From: Mycobacterium sp.
Lineage (GTDB): Bacteria > Actinomycetota > Actinomycetes > Mycobacteriales > Mycobacteriaceae
Reading direction: 5' to 3'
DNA: 14,286 bases
Assembly: GCA_018882545.1 (NCBI GenBank)
Contig: VERS01000007.1
Span: 1 to 14,286, forward strand
This document shows, in pieces, positions 12,776 through 14,286 of the stretch. Every line of letters starts with the position of its first letter. The first letter of the stretch is position 1. The notes below the pieces were generated by a model. It saw only the letters and a list, made by a program, of their open reading frames with translations. It made no database searches and had not been told where the DNA came from. The translations under genes were made by a program, and so were the position numbers.

Positions 12776-14286
12776 ATGACCGCGACCGCCGTCGACGCGG
12801 CCGCGGCGCCGCCGGTGCGCCGCGTCGAACTCGAGGTGTCGGGGATGACGTGTGCGGCCTGCGCCAACCGGGTGCAGGCCCGGCTCAACAAACTCGACGG
12901 AGTCCGCGCGTCGGTCAACTACGCCACCAGGGTGGCCACCGTGGACGCACCGGAGACGGTGTCGGCGGGGGAGTTGTGCGACACCGTGGGGCGGGCCGGC
13001 TACCAGGCGCACCTGCGCGCCCCGGCCGGCGAGCAGCAACCCGACCCCGACGAGGCGGCCGCCCGGTCGCTGCTGCGGCGACTCGGCGTGGCCGCGGTGC
13101 TGTTCGTGCCACTGTCGCACCTGTCGGTGATGTTCGCCGTGCTCCCCGCGACGAGGTTCCCCGGGTGGCAGTGGCTGCTGACCGCACTGGCGGTGCCCAT
13201 CGTCACCTGGGCCGCGTGGCCCTTCCACCGGGTGGCCTGGCGCAACGCCCGGCACCGCACCGCCTCGATGGAGACCCTGATCTCGGTCGGGGTCACCGCG
13301 GCCACGCTGTGGTCGCTGTACACGATCTTCGCCGGGCACCGCGAGCGCGACACCACCGGGCTGTGGCAGGCGCTGATGAGCAGCGACGCCATCTACCTGG
13401 AGGTCGCCGCCGGGGTCACGGTGTTCGTCCTGGCCGGTCGCTACTTCGAGGCCCGCGCGAAGTCCAAGGCCGGCAGCGCGCTGCGGGCGCTCGCGGCGCT
13501 GAGCGCCAAGAACGTCGCGGTGCTGCTGCCCGACGGCGGCGAAATCGTCATCCCGGCAGGGGAACTCAAGGAACAGCAGCGTTTCGTGGTCCGCCCCGGT
13601 GAGACGATCGCCACCGACGGTCTGGTGGTTGAGGGCAGCGCCGCGGTCGACATGAGCGCGATGACCGGGGAGTCCAGACCGGTCCGAGCGGTGGTCGGCG
13701 ACAGTGTCGTGGGCGGGACCGTCGCACTCGACGGCCGGCTGATCGTGGAGGCCGCCGCAGTGGGTGCGGACACCCACTTCGCCGGCATGGTCCGCCTGGT
13801 GGAGCAGGCGCAGGCGGACAAGGCCGACGCCCAACGCCTGGCCGACCGCATCGCCGCGGTGTTCGTACCGGCGGTGTTCGCGATCGCCGCACTGACCGCC
13901 GCGGGTTGGCTGCTGGCCGGCGCCGGGTCGGAGCGGGCGTTCTCGGCCGCCCTGGCGGTGCTGGTCATCGCCTGCCCGTGCGCCCTCGGGCTGGCCACGC
14001 CGACGGCGATGCTGGTGGCCACCGGCCGGGGCGCCCAGTTGGGCATCTTCCTCAAGGGCTACCGCGCCCTGGAGGCGATCCGGGCGGTGGACACCGTGGT
14101 GTTCGACAAGACCGGAACACTGACCACCGGTCAGTTGGCCCTCACCGCGGTGACCCCCGCCGACGGGTGGGAGGCCACCGAGGTCCTGGCCTTCGCGGCA
14201 GGGGTGGAGTCCGGCTCCGAGCACGCCGTGGCGACCGCGGTGCTGGCCGCCGCCGCGGAGCGCCCCTCGGTCGAGAACTTCCAGGC
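12776..14286 (+). CDS. copper-type P1B ATPase (CtpA/CtpB-like), cut by the window end
   Basis: An open frame of 503 codons without a stop at the window edge. It starts with a heavy-metal-binding domain carrying MTCAAC (C26, C29) and continues with hydrophobic segments from about residue 105. The actuator TGES is at 297-300 (E299), the transmembrane metal site CPC at 400-402, the phosphorylation site DKTGT at D444, and the nucleotide-domain SEH at 481-483. CPC plus MTCAAC places it among Cu(I)/Ag(I) pumps such as mycobacterial CtpA, CtpB or CtpV. SEHP is SEHA here. ATG 12776 has GAGGAGGA just upstream at 12766-12773. It is divergent from sigC, so the pair may be co-regulated. Export direction and metal are inferred from the family. 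The C-terminal hinge and last helices are missing. Confidence 0.92.
   Translation, partial: MTATAVDAAAAPPVRRVELEVSGMTCAACANRVQARLNKLDGVRASVNYATRVATVDAPETVSAGELCDTVGRAGYQAHLRAPAGEQQPDPDEAAARSLLRRLGVAAVLFVPLSHLSVMFAVLPATRFPGWQWLLTALAVPIVTWAAWPFHRVAWRNARHRTASMETLISVGVTAATLWSLYTIFAGHRERDTTGLWQALMSSDAIYLEVAAGVTVFVLAGRYFEARAKSKAGSALRALAALSAKNVAVLLPDGGEIVIPAGELKEQQRFVVRPGETIATDGLVVEGSAAVDMSAMTGESRPVRAVVGDSVVGGTVALDGRLIVEAAAVGADTHFAGMVRLVEQAQADKADAQRLADRIAAVFVPAVFAIAALTAAGWLLAGAGSERAFSAALAVLVIACPCALGLATPTAMLVATGRGAQLGIFLKGYRALEAIRAVDTVVFDKTGTLTTGQLALTAVTPADGWEATEVLAFAAGVESGSEHAVATAVLAAAAERPSVENFQ

Noticed and set aside
12692..14224. Long minus-strand open frame (510 codons) opposite the ATPase
   Set aside because: It is an antisense shadow in high-GC DNA, rich in Arg, Gly, His and Pro with no domain, while the plus strand carries all P-type ATPase motifs.
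1..14286. CRISPR arrays or insertion sequences
   Set aside because: No regularly spaced repeats and no transposase frames were seen.

Overview
The window looks like chromosomal DNA of a mycobacterium, probably an environmental or fast-growing species. Three things point there: a tmRNA with a mycobacterial-type ALAA tag, a sigma factor that matches mycobacterial SigC almost motif for motif, and high GC with many GTG starts, 4-nt gene overlaps and leaderless-looking promoters. This was judged by eye; no database search was run.

Layout. (1) 1-1600: the tmRNA gene ssrA, whose last 27 bp recur 1.14 kb downstream. Between the two copies lie a vapBC toxin-antitoxin pair and no integrase. This looks like a minimal or decayed island inserted in the 3' end of ssrA, a classic integration site. 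(2) 1743-4885, plus strand: a five-gene operon (RidA-like protein, HD-domain protein, small membrane protein, cytochrome P450, DUF4345-like membrane protein) in which all four junctions are 4-nt stop/start overlaps. (3) 4887-9387, minus strand: PucR-type regulator (apparently frameshifted), then UbiD-type decarboxylase, SRPBCC protein, UbiX flavin prenyltransferase and a TIGR02444-like protein. This operon runs head-on into operon 2 with one base between the stop codons. (4) 9470-10972: a secreted NlpC/P60-like protein (minus) and, divergently, an N-terminally anchored unknown protein preceded by an 18-codon leader ORF. (5) 11003-14286: minus-strand sigC, a 53-aa protein with 14 cysteines, and a divergent shikimate-dehydrogenase-family paralogue; on the plus strand, divergent from sigC, a copper-type P1B ATPase cut by the window end.

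How the parts may work together. UbiX makes prenylated FMN and UbiD uses it to decarboxylate (or carboxylate) an aromatic or unsaturated acid. The facing operon adds a P450 oxygenase, an imine/enamine-type RidA and an HD protein of cyanamide-hydratase type. Together they suggest a small catabolic or tailoring pathway under PucR-type control; the substrate cannot be read from the sequence.

The strongest candidate for something undescribed is the 53-aa protein at 11907-12068. It is two copies of a seven-cysteine module, with no histidine or aromatic residue, encoded 40 nt behind sigC and near a copper ATPase. It reads as a duplicated metallothionein within a sigma-factor/copper locus.
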